NCBI RefSeq assembly: GCF_017114825.1
Contig: NZ_JADEVO010000047.1
Span: forward strand, 1-39,022
Reading direction: 5' to 3'
DNA length: 39,022 nucleotides
DNA from: Pseudomonas gregormendelii
Lineage (GTDB): Bacteria; Pseudomonadota; Gammaproteobacteria; Pseudomonadales; Pseudomonadaceae
The translations under genes were made by a program, and so were the position numbers. The notes below the pieces were generated by a model, which had not been told where the DNA came from, made no database searches, and saw only the letters and a program-made list of their open reading frames with translations. Shown here piece after piece: positions 16,375 through 24,389 of the stretch (the first letter of the stretch is position 1; every line of letters begins with the position of its first letter).

Positions 16375-17289
16375 ATGAGCAATTATTTTTGCGGGACTCG
16401 CATGCACTCAGCTGTATTTACCGTCGCTCTAGCCGCTGGTTTTGGCTTGCCGGCAGCCGCTGAACCAAGCCAGGGCATGGATCACAGCCAGATGCAGGGT
16501 ATGGATCACGGCCAGATGCAGGGCATGGATCACAGCAAAATGGAGGGTATGCAGCCCGCCAAGCAACCACAAACCCAAAGCCGTACTCCGATACCGCCGC
16601 TAACCGATGCCGACAGAGCCGCAGTCTATAAGTCCCCGGGTGGTCACGCGGTTCATGACACAGCCCTCAACTCATTTTTTATATTTGAGAAATTGGAATG
16701 GCAGGATGCTGACGATGGAAGCTCACTGAACTGGGAAGCCCAAGGTTGGATAGGGGGAGATGTTGATCGTCTATGGTTGCGTTCCGAAGGCGAGCGCACC
16801 AATGGGAAGACTGAAGAAGCTGAGGTTCAAGCTTTATGGGGACACGCCATCAGCCCTTGGTGGGATCTACTCGGCGGCGCTCGTCAAGACTTCAAACCAG
16901 GCGACCCTCAAACGTGGGCGGCTTTCGGTATCCAGGGCTTGGCGCTCTACAATTTCGAGGCCCAGGCTACTGCTTATTTGGGTGAAGGCGGCCAGACCGC
17001 AGCGCGGCTGGAAGGTGACTACGACATTCTCCTAACCAATAAGCTGATTTTGCAACCGACGGCAGAATTCAATTTCTATGGCAAAAGCGATCCCAAACGT
17101 GGAGTGGGTTCGGGGCTGTCTGAGAGTGAAGTCGGTTTGCGGCTCCGATACGAAATCCGTCCTGAGTTCGCACCTTATGTAGGTGTGACGTGGAATCGGG
17201 CTTATGGAAAGACGGCTGACTATGCCAGCGAGGAAGGCGAAGACAATAACGAAGCACGTTTGGTGCTCGGCGTCCGGGTGTGGTTCTAA
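16375..17289 (+). CDS. copB: Outer-membrane copper resistance protein CopB
   Basis: 304 residues from ATG 16375 with AAGGAG upstream. A signal peptide (about 1-30) precedes the repeated MDHSQMQGMDHGQMQGMDHSKM segment, which mirrors the CopA repeats. A predicted beta-barrel domain follows, from WEAQGWIGGDVDRLWLRSEGERTNGK to the terminal EARLVLGVRVWF; the final aromatic residue is typical of outer-membrane barrels. CopB (PcoB) partners CopA in copper handling. The gene starts 10 bp after copA, so translation is probably coupled. Confidence 0.92.
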   Translation: MSNYFCGTRMHSAVFTVALAAGFGLPAAAEPSQGMDHSQMQGMDHGQMQGMDHSKMEGMQPAKQPQTQSRTPIPPLTDADRAAVYKSPGGHAVHDTALNSFFIFEKLEWQDADDGSSLNWEAQGWIGGDVDRLWLRSEGERTNGKTEEAEVQALWGHAISPWWDLLGGARQDFKPGDPQTWAAFGIQGLALYNFEAQATAYLGEGGQTAARLEGDYDILLTNKLILQPTAEFNFYGKSDPKRGVGSGLSESEVGLRLRYEIRPEFAPYVGVTWNRAYGKTADYASEEGEDNNEARLVLGVRVWF

Positions 17290-17357
17290 ATCACAGTTAG
17301 CGGCACCAAATAATTACTAACCTCATAACAACAGCTACGCGCTGTGGGGAGCCTCGC

Positions 17358-17741
17358 ATGTCTATACTTAAATCCTGTGTTGTGGCCGTCGCTCTTTCAT
17401 CCAGTCTTCTGCTCAGTGCAGTTGCCCAGGCTCACCCGAAGCTGCTGTCTTCGACCCCGGCTGAAGGCGAGAGCGGCCCAGCTCCCGCGAAGATTGAACT
17501 GCACTTTTCTGAAAACTTGGTTACCCAATTTTCCGGAGCTAAGTTGGTCATGACGGAAATGCCCGGTATGTCACACTCCCCTATGGCTATGAAAGCCAGC
17601 GTCGCTGGGAGTAACGATCCTAAAACCATGATCTTGACTCCGGCCTCTCCTCTCACTGCTGGCACCTACAAAGTCGAATGGCGAGCGGTCTCCTCCGATA
17701 CCCATCCGATTACTGGCAGCGTCACTTTCAAAGTGAAATAA
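17358..17741 (+). CDS. copC: Periplasmic copper-binding protein CopC
   Basis: 127 residues. A signal peptide ends at AQA near residue 25, so the mature protein starts HPKLLSSTPAEGESG with the N-terminal His of CopC. Later come EGESGPAPAKIELHFSENL, the Met-rich MTEMPGMSHSPMAM loop that binds Cu(I), and DTHPITGSVTFKVK, which carries the second Cu(II) ligands (Asp, His). It carries copper in the periplasm, probably to CopD. It follows copB after 68 bp. Confidence 0.92.
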   Translation: MSILKSCVVAVALSSSLLLSAVAQAHPKLLSSTPAEGESGPAPAKIELHFSENLVTQFSGAKLVMTEMPGMSHSPMAMKASVAGSNDPKTMILTPASPLTAGTYKVEWRAVSSDTHPITGSVTFKVK

Positions 17742-17743
17742 GT

Positions 17744-18679
17744 ATGAGCGACCCAATCAACGTGGCGCTGCGCCTCGCGCTGTATTTGGATCTGATGCTC
17801 CTCTTCGGTCTCGCCGTCTTTGGGCTATACAGCTTTCGGGGAAAAGAGCGTGTATCGGGAACGCTGTTGCATTTTGGGTCGCTACTGCCTGGCACCGCTG
17901 TTATAGGTATGCTTTTGTCCATAGCAGCTTTTGTAGTTATGACAAAAAATATGAGCGGCGCATCCGACTGGGCGGAGCTGCGACCTCACATGGAAATGAT
18001 GCTGTACGAGACTGAGGTCGGCTGCAGCTGGGTCACACGCATGTTCTCGCTAGCAGTGGTGATTTTTGCTGGAAGCCAGAACAGGCGATGGCCGACGGGC
18101 AGTCTCTGGGTCGCTACCATTGCGGGCAGCATTGCCTTAGCGACAATCCCATGGACAGGTCACGGGGCGATGAATGAAGGCGCCCTGCGATTCTGGCACT
18201 TTGCCGCTGATATTCTGCACCTACTTGCCGCTGGCGGATGGATCGGAGCTCTAGCGGCGTTTGGTCTGATGTTGAGTATTAGGGGGGCTAATTCGGAACA
18301 ACTGGTACGAGTGCTATCGCGAGCGCTCAGGGGATTCGAAACAGCGGGCGCACTCATTGTTGGTACGATCATAGTTACTGGCGTCGCTAATTATCTCTTC
18401 ATTGTCGGGCCGACAGTAATCGAAGTCGTAACCAGCACCTATGGCGTTCTCCTACTCGTGAAGATCCTACTGTTCGTGGGCATGATCGGGCTAGCTACCC
18501 TCAATCGTTTCTACCTGAGCCCTTCACTAGAGCGGTCTGTGGTGGCCGGTGATTTTTCTCTAGCGGCAACTGCTTTGAGAAAAAGTGTGGTGATCGAATC
18601 AACCTGTGCTGTCGTCATCGTTTGCTTGGTGGCTTGGCTAGGAACATTGAGCCCCTCAATCGAGATGGCTCAAGGGTGA
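17744..18679 (+). CDS. copD: Copper resistance inner-membrane protein CopD
   Basis: 311 residues from ATG 17744, which lies 3 bp after the copC stop; the open frame extends into copC but that part is a shadow. Eight or so transmembrane helices are visible, including YLDLMLLFGLAVFGLYSF, GSIALATIPWTGHGAMNEG and DILHLLAAGGWIGALAAFGLML. The conserved GHG and DILHLLAAGGWIG motifs place it in the CopD family, thought to pass copper from CopC across the inner membrane. Last gene of copABCD. Confidence 0.9.
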   Translation: MSDPINVALRLALYLDLMLLFGLAVFGLYSFRGKERVSGTLLHFGSLLPGTAVIGMLLSIAAFVVMTKNMSGASDWAELRPHMEMMLYETEVGCSWVTRMFSLAVVIFAGSQNRRWPTGSLWVATIAGSIALATIPWTGHGAMNEGALRFWHFAADILHLLAAGGWIGALAAFGLMLSIRGANSEQLVRVLSRALRGFETAGALIVGTIIVTGVANYLFIVGPTVIEVVTSTYGVLLLVKILLFVGMIGLATLNRFYLSPSLERSVVAGDFSLAATALRKSVVIESTCAVVIVCLVAWLGTLSPSIEMAQG

Positions 18680-18730
18680 TCTAGGAGCTAGATCCGAGCG
18701 GCCCCAAGGGCGCTCAGATCTGAGCAACGA

Positions 18731-19178
18731 CTATCGGCTGATGGGGTAGCCAGCGACCACTTCTTGCGCACCTGCCTTGGTGAGCCCCAGGACTTGGTAA
18801 GGTTGATGATTCAGGCCGTAGTCCATACCAGGAGAACCTGCGGGCATGCCTGGCACTGGCAATTCCAGCGAGGTCTGAACGACCATTCAGCTTCTTGATT
18901 TCATCGGCTGGGACATGACCCTCTACGAATTTGCCGTCAATCACAGCCGTATGGCATGAAGCGAGTCCCTGTGGCACGCCCAGGTTCTGCTTGATAGCAC
19001 TCATATTACTTTCCACATGGTCTACTACCTTGAATCCATTTGATTCGAGGTGCTTAACCCAATCCTTGCAGCACCCGCAGTTCGCGTCCCGATGTACATC
19101 GATTGTGAGTGGCTCAGCTGCCTGCACAACCCCACAAATCATCAATCCCACAGCAAGCGATAGCTTGAGTTTGAACAT
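18731..19178 (-). pseudogene. DUF411 metal-binding exported protein, frameshifted
   Basis: Start ATG 19178 (MFKLKLSLAVGLMICGVVQAAE signal), then IDVHRDANCGCCKDWVKHL with the Cys-rich motif of DUF411 and HVPADEIKKLNGRSDLAGIA. There the frame breaks: a single extra base (T at 18857 on the plus strand) shifts it, and the next frame continues with VPGMPAGSPGMDYGLNHQPY and AGAQEVVAGYPISR, ending TAG at 18731. That is the normal DUF411 ending, so the gene was full-length (148 codons) before the insertion. The protein is an accessory of copper resistance loci. An assembly error is possible. Confidence 0.8.
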
Positions 19179-19297
19179 TCTATGCACCTCGTCACGTGTC
19201 ATTGCGCGGTTGCTCTGCATGCCCTTGGCCGTGCGCCACGAGTAGCGCTTCCGCACCGTTAGAAAAATAGGTTAAGCGCAAAAAGTCAGGTTGCCGA

Positions 19298-19311
19298 TTA
19301 CATTTTTGTAA
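19298..19311. promoter_or_regulatory. CopR box 1 (divergent region)
   Basis: TTACATTTTTGTAA, that is TTAC-N6-GTAA. It lies nearer the DUF411 gene (minus strand, start 19178) and probably activates that gene. Confidence 0.6.
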
Positions 19312-19388
19312 GCCGCATCTTCGCTGCCGCCGCTCAATTGCCCCCGAGCCTGTCGTGACTGCGTGCTTTCTGTTTGCTGTTGGGGCAA

Positions 19389-19402
19389 TTACATTTGCGT
19401 AA
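19389..19402. promoter_or_regulatory. CopR box 2 upstream of copR
   Basis: TTACATTTGCGTAA, TTAC-N6-GTAA, followed by AGC like the first box; it lies 61 bp before the copR ATG. It suggests autoregulation of copRS. Confidence 0.65.
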
Positions 19403-19462
19403 GCTTCCGCACAGTCGTCAGATTGGTAGCACACTAGAACACCGCAAAACCGGAGCCCAAGC

Positions 19463-20146
19463 ATGAAACTCTTGGTTGCAGAAGACGAACCCAAAATCGG
19501 AATGTACCTACAGCAAGGCCTCTTGGAAGCTGGCTTCAGTGTCGACCGGGTTGTGACAGGAACCGAGGCGTTGCACCAGGCGCTGAGCGAGACCTACGAT
19601 CTCTTAATTCTGGACGTAATGATGCCGGGCATTGATGGCTGGGAAGTCATCCGAAATGTCCGCGCAGGCGGAAGTTTAGTCCCTGTGCTGTTTCTGACGG
19701 CCAGGGACGGAGTTGATGACCGGGTGAAAGGCTTGGAGTTAGGTGCGGACGATTATCTAGTCAAACCCTTCGCATTTTCTGAATTGCTTGCCCGCGTCAG
19801 AAGCTTGCTTCGCCGTGGCGCCGCCGTACCCAACCAGACATCTATTAAGATCGGGGATCTGGAGGTCGATCTTCTAAAGCGACGGGCCTCGCGCTCAGGT
19901 CGACGCATTGACCTTACCGCCAAGGAATTTTCGCTGCTAGAGCTGCTGATGCGCCGTCGGGGAGAAGTCTTGCCGAAATCACTGATCGCATCGCAGGTTT
20001 GGGACATGAACTTCGACAGTGATACCAACGTGATCGAAGTCGCGATTCGTCGGCTCCGGGCCAAAATCGATGACGATTTCGACACCAAGATGATTCAGAC
20101 CGCGAGGGGAATGGGGTACATGCTAGATGCTCCGGATACAGAATGA
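19463..20146 (+). CDS. copR: Copper response regulator CopR (OmpR family)
   Basis: 227 residues. Receiver domain (1-115) with EDEPKIG, the phospho-acceptor Asp in LLILDVMMPGIDGWEV (about residue 51), and the signalling Thr/Lys in FLTARDGVDDR and DYLVKPF. OmpR-type winged helix DNA-binding domain at about 130-225 (LTAKEFSLLELLMRRRGEVLPK...NVIEVAIRRLRAKID). It belongs to the heavy-metal regulator group (CopR/CusR/IrlR). Target boxes TTAC-N6-GTAA lie upstream of copA, copR and the DUF411 gene. The stop overlaps copS by 4 bp. Confidence 0.92.
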   Translation: MKLLVAEDEPKIGMYLQQGLLEAGFSVDRVVTGTEALHQALSETYDLLILDVMMPGIDGWEVIRNVRAGGSLVPVLFLTARDGVDDRVKGLELGADDYLVKPFAFSELLARVRSLLRRGAAVPNQTSIKIGDLEVDLLKRRASRSGRRIDLTAKEFSLLELLMRRRGEVLPKSLIASQVWDMNFDSDTNVIEVAIRRLRAKIDDDFDTKMIQTARGMGYMLDAPDTE

Positions 20147-21531
20147 AGCGCGCATCTCTTACCCTCCGTTTAAGCATGATGTTTGTCTGTGCCGTGGTGG
20201 CCGTGTTGGTAGTAGCAGGCTTTACCTTTGATGGGTTCAGTCAGCATCATTTTAAGGCCATCGACCGTCAAGCGATGACGGAAAAGCTCGAATCCATTCG
20301 GCAAATAATGGATGGCGAAGCTGGCTCCGCAGACCCTTCTGAAGTTGTGTTGCAACTACAAGCACTCCTTGGTGCTCACCAGGAACTCTCAGCCTCAATT
20401 ATCGCGATGGGCGGGAAGACGTTCTTCGCGACTTCAAATGCAGTTGGACATCCTTCTTCCTCCTCTGGTGACTCAAGGGAAGATATGTGGGAGTGGACAG
20501 CTGGAAGCCATATGTTCCGAGGCATGAAAGCCCAAGTTCATTTGGCGAATGAAGCTGAGCCAATGACCGCGTGGCTGAGTCTAGACATCACAAGTCATAT
20601 GCATTTCGTTGAGACTCTGCGCTGGTGGTTAGTGATCGGGCTGGCGATTAGCGCCTTGGTCAGCGCAGGTTTAGGATGGTTGGTCGCGCTCAGCGGGCTG
20701 AAGCCGGTCGCACAAGTAACGAAAGTCGCGGCCTCGATGTCAGCCGGATCGCTGAAGGAGCGTATTCCGATGGATTCTGTGCCTCGCGAGCTTGAGCTCC
20801 TTGTCACTTCGTTCAACGCTATGCTGGCTCGCCTTGAAGAGTCATTTACTCGGTTGTCTAACTTTTCAGCCGATATCGCGCACGAGCTGCGTACCCCTAT
20901 CAGCAATCTGCGCACACATACCGAAGTCATCCTCACAAAGAAACGTGCACCAGAGGATTATGAAGAGAATCTCTATTCCAACCTGGAGGATCTGAACCGG
21001 CTTTCCAGCATTATTGACGGCATGCTTTTCTTAGCAAAGTCGGACAACGGCCTGGTTCTACCTGCCAAAGAGAAAATCGAGTTGTGTTCGGTCGTCGAAA
21101 AATTGTTCGAGTATTACCAGCTTCTGGCAGACGACACAGGGGTAAAGCTGCAGGTAGTCGGGCACGGCGCGGTGAATGGTGACAGGACGATGCTGGATCG
21201 GACGATCTCAAATTTGCTGTCCAATGCGCTCAGGTATACCCCACCTGACTGTACGATTTCCGTGAAAATCGAGCCCCTTGGCGACATGATCAGCTTGTCA
21301 GTGGAAAACCCCGGCGAGGAGATAGCGGTAGAGCATCTGCCCCGGCTGTTTGACCGTTTTTACCGAGTCGATCCCGCACGGAGAGAGAGCGCTACGAACC
21401 ATGCGGGGTTAGGGTTGGCAATCGTCAAATCACTGGTTGACGCCCATGACGGCACCGTCGGATGTGTCTCCAGAGAAGGTCATACGACCTTTGTAATCCG
21501 CTTACCCGCGTGGCCTGCTGATCACGAGTGA
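20143..21531 (+). CDS. copS: Copper sensor histidine kinase CopS
   Basis: 462 residues. N-terminal transmembrane helix (about 10-30), periplasmic sensor domain, second helix near 155-180 (WLVIGLAISALVSAGLGWLVAL), HAMP linker, then the kinase core: SADIAHELRTPISNLRTHTE with the phosphorylated His, N box LSNALRYTPP, and G boxes with FDRFYRVD...NHAGLGLAIVKSLVD. It belongs to the heavy-metal kinase group (CusS/CopS). The periplasmic domain holds Met and His residues that could sense copper. Forms a two-component system with CopR. Confidence 0.92.
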   Translation: MKRASLTLRLSMMFVCAVVAVLVVAGFTFDGFSQHHFKAIDRQAMTEKLESIRQIMDGEAGSADPSEVVLQLQALLGAHQELSASIIAMGGKTFFATSNAVGHPSSSSGDSREDMWEWTAGSHMFRGMKAQVHLANEAEPMTAWLSLDITSHMHFVETLRWWLVIGLAISALVSAGLGWLVALSGLKPVAQVTKVAASMSAGSLKERIPMDSVPRELELLVTSFNAMLARLEESFTRLSNFSADIAHELRTPISNLRTHTEVILTKKRAPEDYEENLYSNLEDLNRLSSIIDGMLFLAKSDNGLVLPAKEKIELCSVVEKLFEYYQLLADDTGVKLQVVGHGAVNGDRTMLDRTISNLLSNALRYTPPDCTISVKIEPLGDMISLSVENPGEEIAVEHLPRLFDRFYRVDPARRESATNHAGLGLAIVKSLVDAHDGTVGCVSREGHTTFVIRLPAWPADHE

Positions 21532-21680
21532 AAGCAAGAGATCGCTTGTATGCCTTGCGCAATCTCCCATGCTGGCTGTTTCGACGTCACTGACAAGATA
21601 TAGGTATGCCTGGCCCAGGCCACAAATATGGCGAGAACAAGCGTGAGTACCACCGTCGTTGTCAGCGTTCTGCTGAACAT
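21522..21680 (-). CDS. Possible 52-residue membrane-anchored peptide
   Basis: A minus-strand frame from ATG 21680 to TGA 21522 reads as a signal anchor (TTTVVLTLVLAIFVAWA, about residues 7-23) followed by a short polar tail with one Cys and one His. It overlaps the end of copS by 10 bp and converges on it. There is no good ribosome site. The hydrophobic pattern is the only evidence, so it may be chance. Confidence 0.3.
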   Translation of the reverse strand: MFSRTLTTTVVLTLVLAIFVAWARHTYILSVTSKQPAWEIAQGIQAISCFHS

Positions 21681-21721
21681 GGCGTTCGGGTTTCAACTTG
21701 TTTTATAGGGTTTTGTTACGT

Positions 21722-21750
21722 TTGACCTATCCCCCTGGGGGGGATAGGAT
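21722..21750 (+). promoter_or_regulatory. Promoter/operator of the RcnR-type regulator
   Basis: TTGACC (21722-21727), 17-bp spacer, TAGGAT (21745-21750). The spacer is nearly all operator: arms CCTATCCCCC (21726-21735) and GGGGGATAGG (21739-21748) form a perfect 10-bp inverted repeat with a 3-bp centre. Poly-G/C dyads of this type are classical RcnR/CsoR-family targets. Repressor binding would block the polymerase directly. Confidence 0.75.
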
Positions 21751-21785
21751 GCCAGCGTAATTCTTTGGGGCCCGAGGCTCAAGTC

Positions 21786-22085
21786 ATGAGTGAGCAAGAA
21801 CACCAACATAGCCATCCGCACACCCACCAAAGTCACGAGGCGATCATCAAGCGCCTCAAGCGGGCTGATGGCCATTTACGCGGCATCATCACCATGATCG
21901 AAGAGGGTCGTGAATGCGTGGACATTGCTCAGCAGTTGCACGCTGTCGAAAAAGCGGTCTGCCAGGCGAAGCGCACGCTCATCCAGGATCACATCGATCA
22001 CTGCCTTGAGGACACCGTTTCGGCGTTAGGTAATGGCGAGCGCGCACCGCTGGAAGCGTTCAAACAAATCACCAAGTACCTCTAG
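21786..22085 (+). CDS. RcnR/CsoR-family metal-sensing repressor
   Basis: 99 residues from ATG 21786; the open frame can start earlier at 21765 but the His-rich start MSEQEHQHSHPHTH suggests this one. Helices include HEAIIKRLKRADGHLRGIITMIEEG, then CVDIAQQLHAVEKAVCQAKRTLIQDHIDHCLE, which supplies Cys/His metal ligands. The protein is expected to repress itself and the transporter gene that begins 7 bp downstream and to release DNA on binding Ni2+ or Co2+. It is a different subtype from DmeR at 8827. Confidence 0.85.
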   Translation: MSEQEHQHSHPHTHQSHEAIIKRLKRADGHLRGIITMIEEGRECVDIAQQLHAVEKAVCQAKRTLIQDHIDHCLEDTVSALGNGERAPLEAFKQITKYL

Positions 22086-22092
22086 GTCTGAA

Positions 22093-23229
22093 ATGCCCAA
22101 CTTCGCTGAACTGCTACAACAAGGCGGGGCTCACGCCTGGCTGTATTTCCCGAGCGCTATTCTGCTCGGCGCCTTGCATGGCCTGGAACCGGGCCATTCA
22201 AAAACCATGATGGCGGCCTTCATCGTGGCCATTCGTGGTTCGGTAAAACAAGCCGTTTTGTTGGGCTTGGCCGCGACGCTGTCGCACACCGCTGTGGTGT
22301 GGTTGGTCGCCATCGGCGGCATGTACCTGGGCAAAGGACTGGATGCTCAAACCACTGAGCCGTACTTCCAGCTTGCGTCCTCTGCACTGATCATCGTGAT
22401 TGCGCTGTGGATGCTGTGGCGTACCTGGCGCGGTGAGCAGATGTTCAAGTTCGAGCAAGGTGATGATCATCACCACGACGAGCATGACCATGGTCATCAT
22501 GATGAGACCCACCGAATCGATACTGGCCATGGCCGTGTTGAGCTGTAGATCTTCGAAGAAGGCGTGTCACCGCATTGGCGCCTGAAGACATTGACCGGAC
22601 ACGCCTGGACAGCCTCAGATGTTCGCCTGATGACTACTCGTCCGGACGGCAGCACTCAATCGTTCTCTTTCGTCGAGCGCGAAGGCTTCCTGGAGTCGGC
22701 AGTCGATATCCCGGAGCCTCATGAGTTCAGTGCCCGCTTGAGTCTGGGCCATGCGGGTCATTCCCATGATTATGACCTGGAATACCTAGAGCATGATCAC
22801 GGGCACACGCATTCCGAACTGGAAGGCCTGGAGTTGTCGATTGATGGCTATCAGGATGCGCACGAACGTGCACATGCCAATGATATCCGTAAACGCTTCA
22901 CCAACCGCGAGGTGACCACGGGTCAGATCGTCATGTTCGGTCTGACGGGCGGTCTGATTCCTTGCCCTGCCGCAATCACTGTCCTGCTGCTCTGCCTTCA
23001 GGTTAAAGAAGTCGCGCTGGGAGGCATGCTCGTCCTGTGCTTCAGCATCGGATTGGCGCTCACCTTGGTGACTGTGGGTGCTGCTGCGGCCATTGGCGCT
23101 AAGCAGGCATCTAACCGCTGGCCATGGCTTGGCACCGTTGCTCGTCGTGCGCCGTACCTATCCAGCGTGTTGATCATTGGTGTTGGTCTGTACGTAGGGT
23201 TCCATGGCTGGATCGGCCTGAACGCATAA
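22093..23229 (+). pseudogene. RcnA/NicO-type Ni/Co efflux gene with an internal amber codon
   Basis: From ATG 22093 the frame encodes LYFPSAILLGALHGLEPGHSKTMMAAFIVA (NicO motif with GLEPGHSK), SHTAVVWLVAIGG and a cytosolic His-rich loop. At codon 152 (22546-22548) TAG interrupts it. The same frame resumes at once (IFEEGVSPHWRL) and runs to 23229 with a second His-rich part and VMFGLTGGLIPCPAAITVLLLCLQ, a normal NicO C-terminal half. A single base change explains the break: the gene is 378 sense codons long apart from this stop. Native RcnA-type proteins of this class are about that size. Either inactive or suppressed. Confidence 0.85.
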
Positions 23230-23369
23230 GGCGATGTCCGAGTGCCCTGCGGATCGACCACCGGGAGGATGTAAGCAGTGCCATTGATGGAAAAGATGTC
23301 GCGTTCGACGGACGCCAGGGCTTCACGACAGACATTGGAGTCAGGCAACAGATAGGCACCATCGCGCAA
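23230..23369 (-). pseudogene. Possible chrB (chromate resistance) fragment
   Basis: The minus-strand frame reads VLRDGAYLLPDSNVCREALASVERD and INGTAYILPVVDP. This resembles the LRDGxYLLPD stretch of ChrB-type chromate-sensing proteins, followed by the E-A-W-L-like strand. The frame breaks upstream (a stop, then an LGAM-like remnant in another frame) and the fragment ends at the transporter stop. No intact chrB or chrA is near. Recognition is by memory of the motif. Confidence 0.4.
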
Positions 23370-23618
23370 AACCGCGAAGGACAGCTAATGGATGAAATCA
23401 GTCATAGCCCCAATGCCTGCACCACTCTCGGGAACTAAGCACCATATGTAAGGAAGGTCACCCCACTTTTGGGGAATGCTCCGTGAAGCAATATGAATCT
23501 ACCGTCCTGAAGTGGCCATTTCATCGCAAAGTCGTGGTGACCTACCAACTGGCTTGGTAATTGCTCTCATGCTTGTACTCAATATTCGTTGAGTAATCGA
23601 AAACCGGAGATTAGAGCC

Positions 23619-23720
23619 TTGTGGAAACGTCCTATGCTTATCGGAGTTTCGCTTGGAATCGGAATCCTTACACTCGGTTTGGCTGTGAGTATTATCCTCA
23701 TGCAATGGCAACTGAGATAA
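23619..23720 (+). CDS. Possible 33-residue single-pass membrane peptide
   Basis: TTG 23619 (or in-frame ATG 23634) to TAA 23720 encodes a Lys/Arg start, a helix of about 20 hydrophobic residues (MLIGVSLGIGILTLGLAVSI) and a short tail MQWQLR. CGGAG lies about 9 nt before the TTG. Small one-helix subunits of this type sometimes accompany metal or respiratory complexes. It is too short for the usual gene callers. Confidence 0.35.
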   Translation: MWKRPMLIGVSLGIGILTLGLAVSIILMQWQLR

Positions 23721-23948
23721 CCCAGCCACGCAGCTGTGCAGACGAAGTAATACGTCTCGGCTGGATTGGCTTGAGTGATGCCTTGATCGGTTTTTAACCA
23801 CTGCAGATCTAGAAACTGCATGTCAGAAACTTTATTTCGCGTCGGTAATGTTGGCTTAACTTAGGATGTGCTTTATCGCCTTTGGCAGGCCTATTGGGCC
23901 GACCGCTTCCAATTGTAAGAGCCATTCTCAGCGACTAGACTCCAGACC

Positions 23949-24290
23949 ATGAAACGCTATCTGCGGTTTTGCCTCATCTTCATGATCAGCTTTGCGCTTC
24001 CCCTCAGCGGGATGGCGGGCGTTCAGGCACCAACAGAACCGTGCCCAATGAAGACGATGGGCATGGCGATGATGGACGATATGGGGATGGACTGCTGCAA
24101 CGATATGAAAAGCCCTTCCGAGCACGGCAAACCTTGTAAGCCGGGCCAGGAATGCAAGTCGGGCGGCATGCTGCAAGTCTCGATCTTAAAGCCTCCTGTA
24201 TCCGTATTCAGCCCCGAAGTAATTTCATTCTTCAGCGATTCCTTGCCTGTAAAGACCTCGTCCGGGGTTTGGCGACCGCCTCGCGTTTGA
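23949..24290 (+). CDS. Small Met/Cys-rich exported protein preceding cusCBAF
   Basis: 113 residues. A signal peptide (RYLRFCLIFMISFALPLSGMAGV) is followed by PCPMKTMGMAMMDDMGMDCCNDM and PCKPGQECKSGGM. These Met and Cys motifs suggest Cu(I)/Ag(I) binding in the periplasm. The C-terminal part is Ser/Pro/Val-rich without a recognised domain. It resembles the small CzcI/DUF2946-type genes placed before RND metal-efflux operons. The gap to cusC is 99 bp and contains only a small hairpin (CCGC-ATTA-GCGG). Confidence 0.65.
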   Translation: MKRYLRFCLIFMISFALPLSGMAGVQAPTEPCPMKTMGMAMMDDMGMDCCNDMKSPSEHGKPCKPGQECKSGGMLQVSILKPPVSVFSPEVISFFSDSLPVKTSSGVWRPPRV

Positions 24291-24389
24291 TTCCTGTCCC
24301 ACATTGAGCCTCATTCCGCATTAGCGGGATGGACTAGCTGCGCGCATGTCTTTTTTCGTGTGCAGCGGATGATCACAGGAATCGCAAAC

